A DNA stretch of 8,846 nucleotides from Lachnospiraceae bacterium (GTDB taxonomy: Bacteria > Bacillota_A > Clostridia > Lachnospirales > Lachnospiraceae). The DNA lies in NCBI GenBank assembly GCA_024689605.1, contig JAILDD010000076.1, positions 1 to 8,846 on the forward strand, read 5' to 3'. The number at the start of each line of letters is the position of its first letter. The first letter of the stretch is position 1. Below the pieces are notes generated by a model. That model was not told the DNA's origin and did no database searches. It was given only the letters and a program-made list of their open reading frames with translations. Positions 1 through 6,582 of this stretch are shown here, one piece after another. Position numbers and translations under genes: made by a program.

Positions 1-122
1 ATCTTTGCCAGTTCCTTCTTCAGTTCCTTTAATCTCTGCTTTTCCTCCGGCGTGAGTTTTTTCGCCTTCCCGCCGGTATGACTCTGCGCAGGTTTAGTCT
101 CTGCGCTGTTTCCTGCCTTCAA
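1..122 (-). CDS. VirB4-type conjugation ATPase, N-terminal fragment
   Basis: This is the start of a gene that runs off the left edge; only 40 codons are visible. The likely start is TTG at 122-120, preceded by a strong AGGAGG (9-nt gap) that lies inside the end of prgI. The product begins MKAGNSAETKPAQSHTGG and continues into a lysine/glutamate-rich charged helix. The frame stays open to the window edge and overlaps the last 29 nt of prgI. No ATPase motif is in view. The identity rests on position: in Tn1549/CTn-type ICEs the gene after prgI encodes the VirB4-like ATPase that powers the type IV secretion channel at the membrane. The overlap suggests translational coupling with prgI. The existence of the gene is well supported; its identity is inferred. 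Confidence 0.6.
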   Translation of the reverse strand, partial: MKAGNSAETKPAQSHTGGKAKKLTPEEKQRLKELKKELAK

Positions 123-477
123 GTACTGCCACCTCCTCTTCAATCTTTTCCCGCTCGGCCAGGATCTCATACAGATTTTCCGTCCGGTACGGTCTGTACT
201 GCGGGCGTTTATACTTATGCTCTATCATTTCCCTTAATACGACCTCTGCCGGCTTTTCATCCCGCTCAAAATGAGCCAGCAGAAAAAACGGCAGAATCAG
301 AGCGATCATAAGCAGTGCCGCCAGCGTTCCTCCGATCACTCCCTTCGTCAAAAAGTAAGTCGGTACACCCAGCAGTATCCCGCACGGATAGCAGATCAGC
401 TGCCGTTTGGTCAGTCCGAGAGCCACTTTATTCTTCACGACTCCCAGATTCTTTGGTACATCTACCGATAGTGCCAT
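94..477 (-). CDS. PrgI-family conjugal transfer membrane protein
   Basis: A 127-aa protein beginning MALSVDVPKNLGVVKNKV. Two hydrophobic helices (about residues 26-47 and 49-69) are followed by a charged cytoplasmic tail rich in E, K and R. This is the normal size and layout of PrgI-family proteins, small membrane components of the type IV secretion channel of Gram-positive ICEs, where they sit beside the VirB6-like and VirB4-like proteins. A TTG start at 492 in the same frame adds five residues (MVTEP), but those codons lie in the inserted element, so ATG 477 is preferred. No Shine-Dalgarno sequence is present just upstream of either start. The native one appears to have been left at 8176-8184 when the element inserted. 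Expression in the present arrangement may therefore be poor. Confidence 0.88.
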   Translation of the reverse strand: MALSVDVPKNLGVVKNKVALGLTKRQLICYPCGILLGVPTYFLTKGVIGGTLAALLMIALILPFFLLAHFERDEKPAEVVLREMIEHKYKRPQYRPYRTENLYEILAEREKIEEEVAVLEGRKQRRD

Positions 478-481
478 AGGC

Positions 482-500
482 TCGGTAACCAAAATTCTGA
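482..500. repeat. Left terminal inverted repeat (imperfect)
   Basis: TCGGTAACCAAAATTCTGA on the plus strand begins one base inside the TAGG core. It aligns, with one-base gaps, to TCGAGGAACAAATCCTTGA read inward from the other end (complement of 8144-8162). About 14 positions agree. Tyrosine recombinases bind such inverted core-type arms next to the crossover, so this is a plausible recombinase site. Confidence 0.45.
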
Positions 501-525
501 TACAGCAGGGAAATGTTCATTTTTT
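484..525. repeat. Left-end direct repeat, copy 1
   Basis: The copy starts GGTAACCAAAATT and ends AAATGTTCATTTTTT. Both conserved blocks recur exactly 54 bp further on (copy 2 at 538-579); the middle is less conserved. It overlaps the left terminal inverted repeat. A spacing of about five helical turns would place bound proteins on roughly the same face of the DNA. Confidence 0.7.
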
Positions 526-537
526 ATCGTAATCACG

Positions 538-579
538 GGTAACCACAATTTGTTATCAATGATATAATGTTCATTTTGC
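538..579. repeat. Left-end direct repeat, copy 2
   Basis: The copy starts GGTAACCACAATT and ends TAATGTTCATTTTGC. It matches copy 1 at a constant 54-bp offset in both the GGTAACC and ATGTTCATTTT blocks. It is likely an accessory binding site for the element's recombinases or TnpC-like protein. Confidence 0.7.
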
Positions 580-593
580 CAGATTTTGGTATT

Positions 594-601
594 CCTCCTT
601 T
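594..601 (-). promoter_or_regulatory. Orphan Shine-Dalgarno-like sequence
   Basis: The minus strand reads AAAGGAGG, a near-perfect ribosome binding site. The first ATG (574) is 19 nt away and opens only a 13-codon frame (574-533, MNIISLITNCGYP). There is no convincing gene behind it. It may be a leftover of an earlier junction, a leader peptide signal, or chance. Confidence 0.35.
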
Positions 602-642
602 CGTAAGTATAAGTTGTCTTCCCTGCCGCTGGCATAAAGAAA

Positions 643-675
643 GAAGGTGCATCACGCGACCTGTGATACGCCTTC
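643..675 (-). terminator. Rho-independent terminator of the element operon
   Basis: On the minus strand, GAAGGCGTATCAC pairs with GTGATGCACCTTC across a 7-nt loop. The 13-bp stem has one C-A mismatch and one G-U pair and is followed by TTCTTTCTTT. It lies about 40 nt past the stop of the zinc-ribbon gene. It should end element transcripts and would also block read-through from the ICE operon into prgI and virB4. Confidence 0.75.
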
Positions 676-713
676 CTGATATAATCAGTATTCAGTTTTC
701 ACCAACCCCTTTC

Positions 714-2414
714 TTATGATACAAAATGTGGCCTTATCCTTATCTGTCCTGAACAGTATGGGCAGCCACTTCCTTTAGTTCTGCTTTGTATTGACGCAAT
801 CCATTCATGTCCCTTACCACATCTCCACCATACCCTCTTATATGATTGAGGTTTGCACTTACATGGATCAATTCCTACATTTTTCTCTGTATGCCATTCC
901 TTCAACAGCATGGGGCGGATTGTCATCAAATCATTTTCTCCTGTTATTGCTTTTTTACCTTTGCAATATGGACAGCAATTCCCATTTACAGCTCTGCCAA
1001 CCACCGTTGCTTTCCATTCATGACCTTTTTCACATCGCCACCAGACCTTATAATTTGAGCCAGGCGGAATCTCTGTTGGAGCAATATCTGTATTTCTTTC
1101 AAAATTCCATTGTTTCAGCAGATCCGGTCTTAACGTCGCAAGGTCGGATTCCCCTATTGCTATATAGCGGTTGCAACAATATGGACACCCAGAGCCTGAC
1201 GTTCTTCTGTATATTGGAGCTTTCCAACTATGACCGTTAATGCATTTCCACCATATATGTCTTTTCCCGCTGACCGTGACATCTTCGGGCTTAAGTCTGC
1301 CATTTTTTTCATAATCCCATTCAGCCGCTATATCTGGTCTTACAGTACCAAGATCATTATCTCCAACAATTATCTTATGGCCGGCACAGATCGGACACCT
1401 TGTCCCGACAATAGCCACATCTGATACCAAAGCACTCCACTCATGTCCTTTCGAGCATTTCCACCAGACCTTTTTCCCTGAGCATGGGCTGATTGAATCC
1501 GGTCTTATCGTATTTCTATCATAATCCCATATTTCCTCAATCTCTTTATGAGTGCTAAGCAGATCTGTCTTTCCAACTATAACTCTTTTCCCCTTACAAT
1601 AAGGGCATCCTGTCCCATTCGACCTGTTGCTCACTTGTGCTCTCCATGAATGCCCGTTCGAGCACCTCCACCATACTTTAGTCTTATAATGGGCAGTTAC
1701 GTCACACGGTCTTAAAGGCGCATTCTTGTCAGAGTCCCATTGTGCCGCAAGCTCAGGATTTACTGTAGCCAGATCGTTGTACCCAACCAGCCGCTTCCTT
1801 CCACCACAATATGGACATCCCATTTTTCTTATGGTTCGTGAATTGATAACAGCCCGCCAGGAATGTCCTTCTGAGCATTTCCACCAGACATATTTATTAC
1901 TCCCTGGTGTCACCATATCCGGCGCAAATCCTTTATTCTTTTCATGATCCCATTGTTCTGCTATTTCCGGATAAATGGTTTTCAGATCATTCTCTCCTTT
2001 AAGAATCCTTTTGTTACCGCAATACGGGCATCCATCACCGCTACTGAGATTATTGGGCGATGCCATCCAGGAATGTCCCCTTTGACATTTCCACCAGACT
2101 TTTTTATTGGAATGTTCCCTGACATCAGCCGGTTTCAGTGTCCCGTTTTTAACATAATCCCACTGTCCTGCAAGTTTTGGGTTTTTCGTAGCAAGATCGT
2201 TAACTCCTGATAATGTGAGCTTTCCATAGCAATACGGGCACTTGCTCCCATGTGTATGGTGATTTACCATCTGTAGATAACTATGCCCCTCACACTTCCA
2301 CCATGCCATAACTTCCGACCCCAAGGTTATCTGCTCAGGATCCAATGCCGCATTTTTTTCAAAATCCCACTCACTCATGAGTTTATCGTTACTGGCTACT
2401 GTTGGCCGTTTCAT
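714..2414 (-). CDS. Eight-repeat zinc-ribbon (DUF4379-like) protein, element cargo
   Basis: A 566-aa protein made almost entirely of eight tandem units of about 70 residues. A typical unit reads NDLATxxPELAxQWDxEKN, then VWWKC, GHSW and GCPYC. Each unit offers four likely zinc ligands (Cys of WWKC, His of GH, and CPxC). This matches the 'probable zinc-ribbon' treble-clef family (DUF4379, PF14311). Unit 1 is degenerate (GHSY for GHSW) and unit 8 ends within 14 residues of its CPYC. No nuclease, helicase or other catalytic domain is visible, although in this family the repeats are often found with restriction-endonuclease-like domains. ATG 2414 overlaps the stop of the upstream TnpC-like gene (ATGA), implying translational coupling; a GTG start at 2441 in the same frame is the alternative. 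Its function is unknown; nucleic-acid binding is the reasonable guess. It is the last gene before the terminator. Confidence 0.88.
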   Translation of the reverse strand: MKRPTVASNDKLMSEWDFEKNAALDPEQITLGSEVMAWWKCEGHSYLQMVNHHTHGSKCPYCYGKLTLSGVNDLATKNPKLAGQWDYVKNGTLKPADVREHSNKKVWWKCQRGHSWMASPNNLSSGDGCPYCGNKRILKGENDLKTIYPEIAEQWDHEKNKGFAPDMVTPGSNKYVWWKCSEGHSWRAVINSRTIRKMGCPYCGGRKRLVGYNDLATVNPELAAQWDSDKNAPLRPCDVTAHYKTKVWWRCSNGHSWRAQVSNRSNGTGCPYCKGKRVIVGKTDLLSTHKEIEEIWDYDRNTIRPDSISPCSGKKVWWKCSKGHEWSALVSDVAIVGTRCPICAGHKIIVGDNDLGTVRPDIAAEWDYEKNGRLKPEDVTVSGKRHIWWKCINGHSWKAPIYRRTSGSGCPYCCNRYIAIGESDLATLRPDLLKQWNFERNTDIAPTEIPPGSNYKVWWRCEKGHEWKATVVGRAVNGNCCPYCKGKKAITGENDLMTIRPMLLKEWHTEKNVGIDPCKCKPQSYKRVWWRCGKGHEWIASIQSRTKGSGCPYCSGQIRIRPHFVS

Positions 2415-3163
2415 AGCTCTTCCCCTTCCGACGATTCCCACATAAGCCTAAGCGCAGCGGAAACTTCATTACGCATTTTTCTGTCCTTTGACACTGCTTC
2501 CGAAAACGATGATGGTATCTTCCCATCTGCCATAGATTCCATGGCGGATGGCTCCAAATATCCGTCTGTCTCCGCTTCGGTCAGGAGATTCTCTTCTTCC
2601 AGAATCCTGTTTGCAATCGCAGTATTTAGATGTGTTTTTAAATGTTTTCTCAGATAGCGGTTTTCTTCCTCCAGCCTATTAGCCTGTTTCAGGTAGCCTA
2701 CCGCTTCTGACGTCTTTGTTTCAAGGCTACATTGAACAACCCGTAATTGCTCTTCTACAACACCCAGCTGTTTCTTCATCTTTTGAACAGACTGTACAGC
2801 ATTCAGAGAATCTTCATATACATCTTTCCAATAAGCATCCAGTTCAGCCAGGACTTTTCTCAGCTCATCAGGATCTCGCCTTGCTTTAAGTATCCTTTCG
2901 ACATCCAGGCTTTTATATGCCCTTCCTGTCAGAAGACGCATCCCGTTTTCATCCCTGGCCATATCTTTAAGTTCATCAATCCTTTTACGCACACCCGCAT
3001 CTCTGCGAAAGTCATACGCTTCCAGCTGATATCCATTGCGAATGGCATACTCTGCAATAACAGAGCATTTCAGCCTTGATGGATTCCCCGCACCTTCCGT
3101 AGTAAAGAAAGAATCAACTATTGCTATCATTTCCTCTGATCCTAATTTTTTTAACCGTGGCAT
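2411..3163 (-). CDS. TnpC-like accessory transposition protein (helical, coiled coil)
   Basis: A 250-aa charged, mostly helical protein. Residues about 28-65 (PSRLKCSVIAEYAIRNGYQ onward) look like a small DNA-binding helical domain. Residues about 98-180 form a long heptad-rich coiled coil that includes VEEQLRVVQ and ANRLEEENRYLRKHL. This layout, and its place directly after the recombinases, match TnpC of Tn554 and DUF6262-type proteins, though it is about twice the length of Tn554 TnpC (125 aa). In Tn554, TnpC is not strictly required but affects the efficiency and orientation of insertion. A good GGAGG lies 6 nt before ATG 3163. The gene overlaps the third recombinase by 50 nt and the zinc-ribbon gene by 4 nt. 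The assignment is by architecture and context, not by a recognised sequence signature. Confidence 0.6.
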   Translation of the reverse strand: MPRLKKLGSEEMIAIVDSFFTTEGAGNPSRLKCSVIAEYAIRNGYQLEAYDFRRDAGVRKRIDELKDMARDENGMRLLTGRAYKSLDVERILKARRDPDELRKVLAELDAYWKDVYEDSLNAVQSVQKMKKQLGVVEEQLRVVQCSLETKTSEAVGYLKQANRLEEENRYLRKHLKTHLNTAIANRILEEENLLTEAETDGYLEPSAMESMADGKIPSSFSEAVSKDRKMRNEVSAALRLMWESSEGEEL

Positions 3164-4736
3164 TCCAATCCTCCATCCCGCCTGTCAGGCTATCCTTATA
3201 TATTTTGCAGCTATGCTGCAACCTTAATAATGCCCTTGAAATATCCTCTTCATAACCAATACCGCATCTCACCGTTTCCATCATGTGCATCAGATACCAG
3301 CTGTCTGCCTTAACCCTTGTCTTGTTTGCCTCTATATCGCCAATATATAATCCGGGACCGTTCGTATCTGTACGGTAATATTTGCAATAATGGCAGTCAC
3401 CGATTTCAGAATCCGGACTTACTGCACTGACACAATCATCTATACTGTCTTTTGCATACTCCGGAGAGCAGCACCATCCATCCGGAACCTCGACCATACC
3501 GGTTTCCGGTATAATCTGATATTTCCAGTCCCCAATGATACGCGCCTTTCCCTTTTCATTCATATCCCTGTATTGCTCAAACACTGCGCATTCAACAAGG
3601 GTTGATATATTCGCATAGTAATTGGAACTGATATCGATGCTCTCATGCCTGGCAAGTTCCTTGCACACTAAAGGCGAACCGCCTGAAATGATAAGATTCA
3701 TCATTGCCAGATGTCTGGTATCTCCCAGATTTATCATGTTTTCTTCATGTGTCAACCTACTGCATTCCTGATAGAAGTTTTTTAAGAGCCTGCACATAAC
3801 GTTATAACCAAGAAATTGAATCTGTTCTCCATCGCTCACGGGAAGACGGAAAAGTGTGTCCAACACTGTAGGCGACCAGTTTTCTGTTTTTTGAACATAC
3901 CACAGAATTTCACATGCAAGCGCATCTGATACGGGATATGAGCAAAGCTCATAATCACCTGAAATCTTGTATGACAGTCTGCTGTTTCCGCCCTTGATTC
4001 TGGTTCGTCTTACTGTAATCCAGTCCTTATCGCCATCATTTCTTATGCAGTCCCTCGGCATGAGAAGAAACTCCGTAGGTCTTAAGGGAAGAATGCTTGT
4101 GAATGTCCACCATAAATATAGTGGAAAGTAGTACAGTTTTTCCTCTTCAGCCGCCTTACTCCAATACTCAGTAATCGCATCCGCAAATCTGAAATAACTC
4201 CCAAAATCCATCAGTTCCCTTGGTTTCTTCTTGTATCTGCTCCTGAATATGGTGGAATACTCATCCAATGTTTCAAGGATCTGATCCCTGATTTCATTTG
4301 TCCCCGGCAAGAGCCGTATCATTTCTGCAATATGAACCCTGTAATCTTTATATTCCTCAACCTGTTCTGCAGACATTCCACATATCTTTCCAAACGAATT
4401 AGCTATTGACCTCAGGCTGGCTATATCAAGCTTTCCCAGCTGCAATGTGATAAAGACCTTTGCTGTAAGCACGTATTCCCCGTATTTACATCCGGTCCAC
4501 TTACAGGCATATTTTTTATAATCCAGTTCGGGATACCGGAAGCTTATCCTGGTCTTACGCACTTCATTTGTGATAAGCCATACATCATCATCAAAATCAC
4601 ACTCCTTAAAGACCTCAAGTTTTCTGTACCTTTCAAATATTTCCCTGGCTCTTTGCAGAACTTCCCTGTCAATCTCACTTATGACCACATATCTGCTATA
4701 ACAGCCAGAAGTACCCTCATTAACCGCAACCAACAT
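3114..4736 (-). CDS. Tyrosine recombinase (third of the trio)
   Basis: A 540-aa protein with a tyrosine-recombinase catalytic domain in its second half: box I arginine R219 (LPLRPTEFLLMPRDC), a likely beta-hairpin lysine K248 (RRTRIKGG), D339-T340-R341-H342 (GDTRHLAM), R363-H364 (LARHESID) and the nucleophile candidate Y373 or Y374 (SNYYANI). Of the three recombinases this has the most orthodox box II. The first 170 residues should hold the arm/core-binding region. A C-terminal extension carries C422, C423, C435, C448 and C451 (the last two as CHYC), a probable zinc site. The gene overlaps the second recombinase by 17 nt, and a CGGAGG lies 11 nt before ATG 4736. It probably acts with the other two recombinases in strand exchange during insertion and excision. 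Confidence 0.85.
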   Translation of the reverse strand: MLVAVNEGTSGCYSRYVVISEIDREVLQRAREIFERYRKLEVFKECDFDDDVWLITNEVRKTRISFRYPELDYKKYACKWTGCKYGEYVLTAKVFITLQLGKLDIASLRSIANSFGKICGMSAEQVEEYKDYRVHIAEMIRLLPGTNEIRDQILETLDEYSTIFRSRYKKKPRELMDFGSYFRFADAITEYWSKAAEEEKLYYFPLYLWWTFTSILPLRPTEFLLMPRDCIRNDGDKDWITVRRTRIKGGNSRLSYKISGDYELCSYPVSDALACEILWYVQKTENWSPTVLDTLFRLPVSDGEQIQFLGYNVMCRLLKNFYQECSRLTHEENMINLGDTRHLAMMNLIISGGSPLVCKELARHESIDISSNYYANISTLVECAVFEQYRDMNEKGKARIIGDWKYQIIPETGMVEVPDGWCCSPEYAKDSIDDCVSAVSPDSEIGDCHYCKYYRTDTNGPGLYIGDIEANKTRVKADSWYLMHMMETVRCGIGYEEDISRALLRLQHSCKIYKDSLTGGMEDWNATVKKIRIRGNDSNS

Positions 4737-6582
4737 ATCCCTTCAGGCCTCCGTTCAATATCTCATCAATAAAATCTGTTCCTCCCTCTGGATATAACCT
4801 GACAACCGACTCCACTATCTCTGTCAGCTTCGGCATTATTCTTTCCAGAAGCAGTGCTTTATACTTCCAGCCATCCGGGCTATTATTTTTCATACCATTC
4901 ATCCTGCTATACTCCCTGGTCAAAAGATGAACTACCGATTGTGTATATATCTCATACCTGCATCCGATACAGTTTTCACGCTCTGGGCATTTGCATGTCA
5001 TGTCAGCAGCTGTCAGCACGCAGAGAAAGCCTTCCTGTTTTCCGACAGCAGTACCGCTTGCTATTTTCTGCAGTGCCTTTTCTGCTCCTACGTTATCGGT
5101 AAACAGGTCTTTTACAATCTGATGCGCTGCCGCCATCGATTTTCTGTGACTTTCTACAATCCGTTCTATTACTAAAGGTGATAACCCCAGTTCTTTTATA
5201 AGAAGGGTCTGCTCATGTATTGGCAGTTCTGAATATGCCTCACCTTTTAGCATCTTTAAGAGGAGATAAGGTACAAATCCCAACACACCGCGTTCAAACA
5301 TCTCCTTGGCTATAAATTCCGGGGAATATCCTGAAAATTTGGCATCCCGCAAATATATCTCTGTTGTTTTGGGTAATGATGCTATTGAGCCTTTATGGTT
5401 TCTTGCGAGTGCAGCAAGCATATATCCCTTTGGTGAATCAGCCCCATCTGTTGAGGAAAGAGCCTGTAGATAAGCCTTATTTGCACGGCGTGACGAAAAG
5501 GTCTTTCCATTTGTAAAGTCCAGAAATCTGCTTCCAAAAAAACTTTCTATTTCGCTAACGCCGCACACTCTTTTTATGAACCCAAGCCCCGGTCTGTCTT
5601 CAGTATGATAACTTGCCGCAATGCCCAGGATGATACCCATCGGTTCAGCAAGACTTGTTGGGATAAATAGTTTCACATCCGTGATATCGCTATATATGGC
5701 AGTTTTTCTCGGCTTATAAGCCTTGAGTCTCAGGCGTATTTCCATTTCTTTTACAAGCGGGGCAGCACTGCCAAAAGTTCCTTCCATGAATTTCTTCCTG
5801 GTTTCATCTCCATTGCACGGCAGTTCAAATCTCGGAAGTCTTTCTATGTCTCCCGCTCTCAGCCCACACACAAAATGCATTGCAATAAATGCCCAAAGGT
5901 TTGCCATCTTCTGCGATCCACATGCTTTCCGGATCAGTTCATTCTGTTGCCAGTGCTGTTCATTAAACACGCAAAATGCCATCGCACAGAAATCATTGAC
6001 TGAATATGCTTCATTGTCAGCCTTCTTTGTCCTACTTCCGAACTTGTACACCCAGCGTCCATTACAGCCGGAATATTCACTTTCCATAAATCGAGAAAAA
6101 TATCTGGCACAAGTAAGCGGCACTGCATAATCCATCTCTTCAACAATCTGTTCTATCCGCTCATCCGATGTAACTTCCAGTTCGGCATCCAGCTCAGCAA
6201 GCAGAAAATCCAACAGAATCCACGCCATCTTTTCTCCTGCCATTTCTGTCTGTCTTACATACTTACAATATGCCGCCGTAAACCCTGGCAGCCTCTCCAT
6301 GCCAACATCTTCCAAAACCTTCAGCTTATATTCATTTCCTTGCAAATATGCCCTCATCCACACCGTCAAAACACTTTCAAGCCTTGAACGTGCCCTGTCA
6401 TCAAAGACCACCTGCTTCCTTTTTGAGATAACTGCGTCAGCATCGTCTGGCATTATGTCCAGAAGGTCAAACCATTCATTCGAGGCCATGAATTCAAACA
6501 GCTTGGTCCTGTCCCTGCATATATCCCTGTATCTGGAGTTTTCCCTTGCTGCTATTTCATTCGCCATTCTGTAAAGGTCCAT
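4720..6582 (-). CDS. Large divergent tyrosine recombinase (second of the trio, TnpB-like)
   Basis: A protein of about 620 aa. Recognisable catalytic elements are R242 (FVCGLRAGDIERL), a degenerate box II around R366 (SSRRANKAYLQAL), H396 (LARNHKGS) and Y410 (TTEIYLRD). A C-terminal cluster C530, C532, C538 and C541 (CKCPERENCIGC) probably binds zinc. Length and position match TnpB of Tn554 (630 aa), but the sequence is far from it. Three starts are possible in this frame: ATG 6582 and TTG 6591, both behind GGAGAGGAG, and ATG 6654 behind AGGTGATC. I chose 6582 because 6654 would overlap the first recombinase by 98 nt. The overlap with the preceding gene is then 26 nt. Box II is weak, so this subunit could be partly structural rather than catalytic. 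Confidence 0.75.
   Translation of the reverse strand: MDLYRMANEIAARENSRYRDICRDRTKLFEFMASNEWFDLLDIMPDDADAVISKRKQVVFDDRARSRLESVLTVWMRAYLQGNEYKLKVLEDVGMERLPGFTAAYCKYVRQTEMAGEKMAWILLDFLLAELDAELEVTSDERIEQIVEEMDYAVPLTCARYFSRFMESEYSGCNGRWVYKFGSRTKKADNEAYSVNDFCAMAFCVFNEQHWQQNELIRKACGSQKMANLWAFIAMHFVCGLRAGDIERLPRFELPCNGDETRKKFMEGTFGSAAPLVKEMEIRLRLKAYKPRKTAIYSDITDVKLFIPTSLAEPMGIILGIAASYHTEDRPGLGFIKRVCGVSEIESFFGSRFLDFTNGKTFSSRRANKAYLQALSSTDGADSPKGYMLAALARNHKGSIASLPKTTEIYLRDAKFSGYSPEFIAKEMFERGVLGFVPYLLLKMLKGEAYSELPIHEQTLLIKELGLSPLVIERIVESHRKSMAAAHQIVKDLFTDNVGAEKALQKIASGTAVGKQEGFLCVLTAADMTCKCPERENCIGCRYEIYTQSVVHLLTREYSRMNGMKNNSPDGWKYKALLLERIMPKLTEIVESVVRLYPEGGTDFIDEILNGGLKGYVGCG

Noticed and set aside
78..492. 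Plus-strand open frames at 78-311 and 271-471
   Set aside because: They lie opposite prgI, whose protein has clear family features; no ribosome binding site or recognisable protein on the plus strand.
791..2210. Plus-strand frames opposite the zinc-ribbon gene
   Set aside because: The minus-strand frame has eight conserved zinc motifs; the plus-strand frames are its reverse shadow, and their apparent similarity follows from the repeats.
714..2414. CRISPR-like or DNA tandem repeat array
   Set aside because: The roughly 210-bp periodicity is a protein-level repeat of diverged zinc modules, not identical DNA repeats with spacers.
714..2414. Vsr- or restriction-type nuclease fused to the zinc ribbons
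   Set aside because: The whole length is accounted for by zinc modules; the C-terminus ends just after the eighth CPYC, leaving no room for a nuclease.
5934..6146. 70-codon minus-strand frame inside the second recombinase
   Set aside because: A different frame wholly inside a supported gene, without a ribosome binding site.
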